Below, piece by piece: positions 4,911 through 6,836 of a DNA stretch of 6,836 bases. This DNA comes from an uncultured Mycoplasmatota bacterium (GTDB lineage Bacteria; Bacillota_I; Bacilli_A; RF39; UBA660). A program made the translations under genes and the position numbers. Below the pieces are notes generated by a model. The model ran no database searches, was not told the DNA's origin, and saw only the letters and a program-made list of their open reading frames with translations. Each line of letters begins with the position of its first letter. Positions within the stretch are counted from its first letter, which is position 1. The stretch covers positions 1 to 6,836 of the forward strand of contig URXR01000059.1 of NCBI GenBank assembly GCA_900551925.1, in the 5' to 3' direction.

Positions 4911-6800
4911 ATGAAGTTAGAAGATATGAGTAGAGAAGAATTGCTTAACTATATAAAATCATTAAATGAAGAACAATCTGGTAAATTAGGATTAAAGTGG
5001 GATCGAGAGAAAGTACCAGAAGACATTGTTTTGGAATGTAATAAAAAAATTCCTGTTTTGAAAAATATAAAATCTAAAAATATTATAACCTCTAGTTCAA
5101 CTAGTAAGGGTAATAATATATTAATAGAAGGAGATAATTTTCACGCTTTGAGCGTGCTATCTTATACACACAATGAAAGTATTGATATTATATATATTGA
5201 TCCACCATATAACACAGGAAGTGAAGACTTTATTTATAATGATAAATATGTGGACTCTGAAGATGGATATCGTCATAGCAAGTGGCTTAATTTTATGGAT
5301 AAAAGACTTAAATTAGCTAAAAGATTATTAAAAGATGATGGAGTTATTTTTATTTCAATAGATAATAATGAATATGCACAATTAAAATTATTGTGTGATG
5401 AAATATTTGGTGAAAACAATATTTTATCAATACATCATATTCAAGTTAGATATGATAACAAAAGTTTAAATGAAAAAAATGATTGGCAACCAATAATGGA
5501 ATATGTATTAATATATGCTAAAAACAAACCTAGTTTTAAAGCAAATAGACCAACTGTAGCCTATGATGTGAATAAATTTAATTTGGATATAAGAGAGTTG
5601 AAAAAACCAGATAAAGTTGAACAAATTAATGGCAGAAAAGTTGAAATTTTTTTACCAGATAGTTATTCAATAGAAAAAGTAAAAGAAGAAAAAATTAAAA
5701 CTTTGGATTATTTTAAAGAAACATGGATAACTGGAAGTATATATTCCGGAACAGGGCATGGGCAAATGTATCAAAAAATAGTAGAACCAAGAAATACAGT
5801 TGATGGTTATGGAGTTTTATATAAAATCTATGGTTTAGGTGAAGATGGTCTAGGATATAGATATATGACAGGCCCCAAAAAATCAACAGCAACAAAAGGA
5901 AAGATGTATAGCAAGATACCACTAGACAAGTTAAAATTATTAAAAAAAGGAAGTTATGAAAAAACTAAACCAATTACAAATTTTTATGATTATAGTGCTG
6001 ATTTTGGTAATATAAGACATGAGGGAGGCGTTGCTTTTAATAGTGGTAAAAAACCGATAAAAATGTTGAAACAATTAATAAATTATCATCCAAATAAAAA
6101 TGCGGTTGTATTAGATTTTTTTGCAGGTTCTGGAAGTACAGGTCATGCTGTATTAGAATTAAATAGAAAAGATAAGGGAAATAGAACTTTTATTTTATGT
6201 ACAAATAATGAAGTTAGTTTAAAAGATGAAAAGAAATTTATAAAGGACAATAAGATAAATAATGATATTTTAATAAACTATAAAAAAAATAATAACAAAA
6301 AATGGTTAGATTATATTGAAAAAGCAGGAATATGTAGTACAATAACATATCCAAGGATAAACAATGTTATATGTGGATATTCAAACAAAAAAGGGTTTGG
6401 TGGTAATTTGCTATATTTCAAGACTGAATTTGTTGATATAACTGGATCAAAAGATCAATTATACTATGACTTAACAGAAAAGTGCATTCCTATGTTATGT
6501 GTAAAAGAAAACACTCATATTCTTTTAAAGAAAGATAGCGAGTTTTGCATATATACTAATGAAGAAAAAGATAAATTTACCTGTGTTTATTTTAATGCTT
6601 TTGGAAATCATTATAACCAATTTGTTAGTGAAATGGAACATATAGATGAGTTTAAAGCATTATACATATTTACTTTGGGAAATGAAATAAATCAAAATGA
6701 CTTAAGAGACATAAAAAACTATGAAATTGAGCCAATACCATACAAGATAGTTGAATTATATAATAAAATAATAGAATTAAGTAAGGAGACTAACTATTAA
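4911..6800 (+). CDS. Beta-class, type III-like DNA adenine methyltransferase (Mod)
   Basis: A 629-residue site-specific DNA methyltransferase, which transfers methyl from S-adenosylmethionine to adenine N6 in its target. The catalytic motif IV DPPYNTG (97-103) comes before the cofactor-binding motifs, KPIKMLKQLI (381-390, motif X) and DFFAGSGSTG (402-411, motif I). That order is the beta class, as in type III Mod subunits. Residues about 180-370 form the target-recognition region, with YRYMTGPKKSTATKGKMYS (317-335) and NIRHEGGVAFNSGKKP (367-382). After FILCTNNE (427-434) come TYPRINNVICGY (479-490) and a C-terminal domain ending near residue 620 (EIEPIPYKIVELYNKI), typical as I recall of Mod proteins partnered by a DEAD/DEAH helicase-nuclease. 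No key catalytic residue is missing and length fits Mod. It is second in the Fic operon. No restriction subunit is visible before the window ends, so it may be type III or an orphan. Confidence 0.92.
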   Translation: MKLEDMSREELLNYIKSLNEEQSGKLGLKWDREKVPEDIVLECNKKIPVLKNIKSKNIITSSSTSKGNNILIEGDNFHALSVLSYTHNESIDIIYIDPPYNTGSEDFIYNDKYVDSEDGYRHSKWLNFMDKRLKLAKRLLKDDGVIFISIDNNEYAQLKLLCDEIFGENNILSIHHIQVRYDNKSLNEKNDWQPIMEYVLIYAKNKPSFKANRPTVAYDVNKFNLDIRELKKPDKVEQINGRKVEIFLPDSYSIEKVKEEKIKTLDYFKETWITGSIYSGTGHGQMYQKIVEPRNTVDGYGVLYKIYGLGEDGLGYRYMTGPKKSTATKGKMYSKIPLDKLKLLKKGSYEKTKPITNFYDYSADFGNIRHEGGVAFNSGKKPIKMLKQLINYHPNKNAVVLDFFAGSGSTGHAVLELNRKDKGNRTFILCTNNEVSLKDEKKFIKDNKINNDILINYKKNNNKKWLDYIEKAGICSTITYPRINNVICGYSNKKGFGGNLLYFKTEFVDITGSKDQLYYDLTEKCIPMLCVKENTHILLKKDSEFCIYTNEEKDKFTCVYFNAFGNHYNQFVSEMEHIDEFKALYIFTLGNEINQNDLRDIKNYEIEPIPYKIVELYNKIIELSKETNY

Positions 6801-6836
6801 AAGTCAATATAAATTTTGAAAAATTTAATAGTTTGT

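Noticed and set aside
5713..5922. Minus-strand hydrophobic open frame in the methyltransferase gene
   Set aside because: It is antisense to the conserved target-recognition region, and its hydrophobicity is the expected mirror of Lys/Glu-rich coding.
6811..6826. A/T palindrome AAATTTT-GA-AAAATTT (with one extra A pairing shift) after the methyltransferase
   Set aside because: It has only A-T pairs, a tiny loop and no following T-run, so it is not a credible terminator.

Overview
This window is very AT-rich, densely packed DNA from a low-GC Gram-positive-type bacterium (Firmicutes/Bacilli-Clostridia or a relative). The reasons are near-consensus sigma-A style promoters with 17-bp spacers, strong AGGAGG-type ribosome binding sites, intrinsic terminators, an encoded tRNA 3' CCA, and the standard code (Trp is TGG, all stops are TAA or TAG). 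I cannot name the species from sequence alone; an uncultured gut Bacilli/Clostridia lineage is a guess.

Layout. (1) 1-1902, plus strand: a CLC-family anion transporter/channel (122-1327) with its own promoter and a weak terminator, then a five-helix membrane protein resembling DUF6512 (1408-1902) with its own promoter. (2) 1922-3662, minus strand: a two-gene operon with a ClpA/ClpB-D1-like single-module AAA+ ATPase carrying a long Asn/Ser/Asp-rich tail (2328-3662), followed by a coupled four-helix membrane protein (1922-2326). This operon and the DUF6512-like gene converge on one symmetrical hairpin (1902-1930) that contains the stop codon of one gene and the last base of the other's. (3) 3749-3932: a complete tRNA-His(GTG) unit with promoter, G-1:C73 pair, encoded CCA and a strong terminator. 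(4) 3949-6836: directly after the tRNA, a two-gene operon encoding a Fic-domain protein with a VbhA-like built-in antitoxin segment (4062-4898) and a beta-class, type III-like DNA adenine methyltransferase (4911-6800). The window ends 36 bases after the methyltransferase stop, where a restriction helicase/nuclease subunit would be expected.

How the genes work together. The left part looks like ordinary chromosome: ion transport, small membrane proteins and an unusual AAA+/membrane pair. The right part looks like an accessory defence cassette (Fic plus restriction-modification methylase) placed behind a tRNA gene, a common site for horizontally acquired DNA. The most interesting points are these. 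The Fic protein has lost both the second Arg of its active-site motif and the Glu of the inhibitory motif that normally contacts it. The CLC protein has a displaced gating glutamate and no selectivity serine. The AAA+ protein lacks the usual pore-loop tyrosine, carries a disordered tail, and is translationally coupled to a membrane protein.
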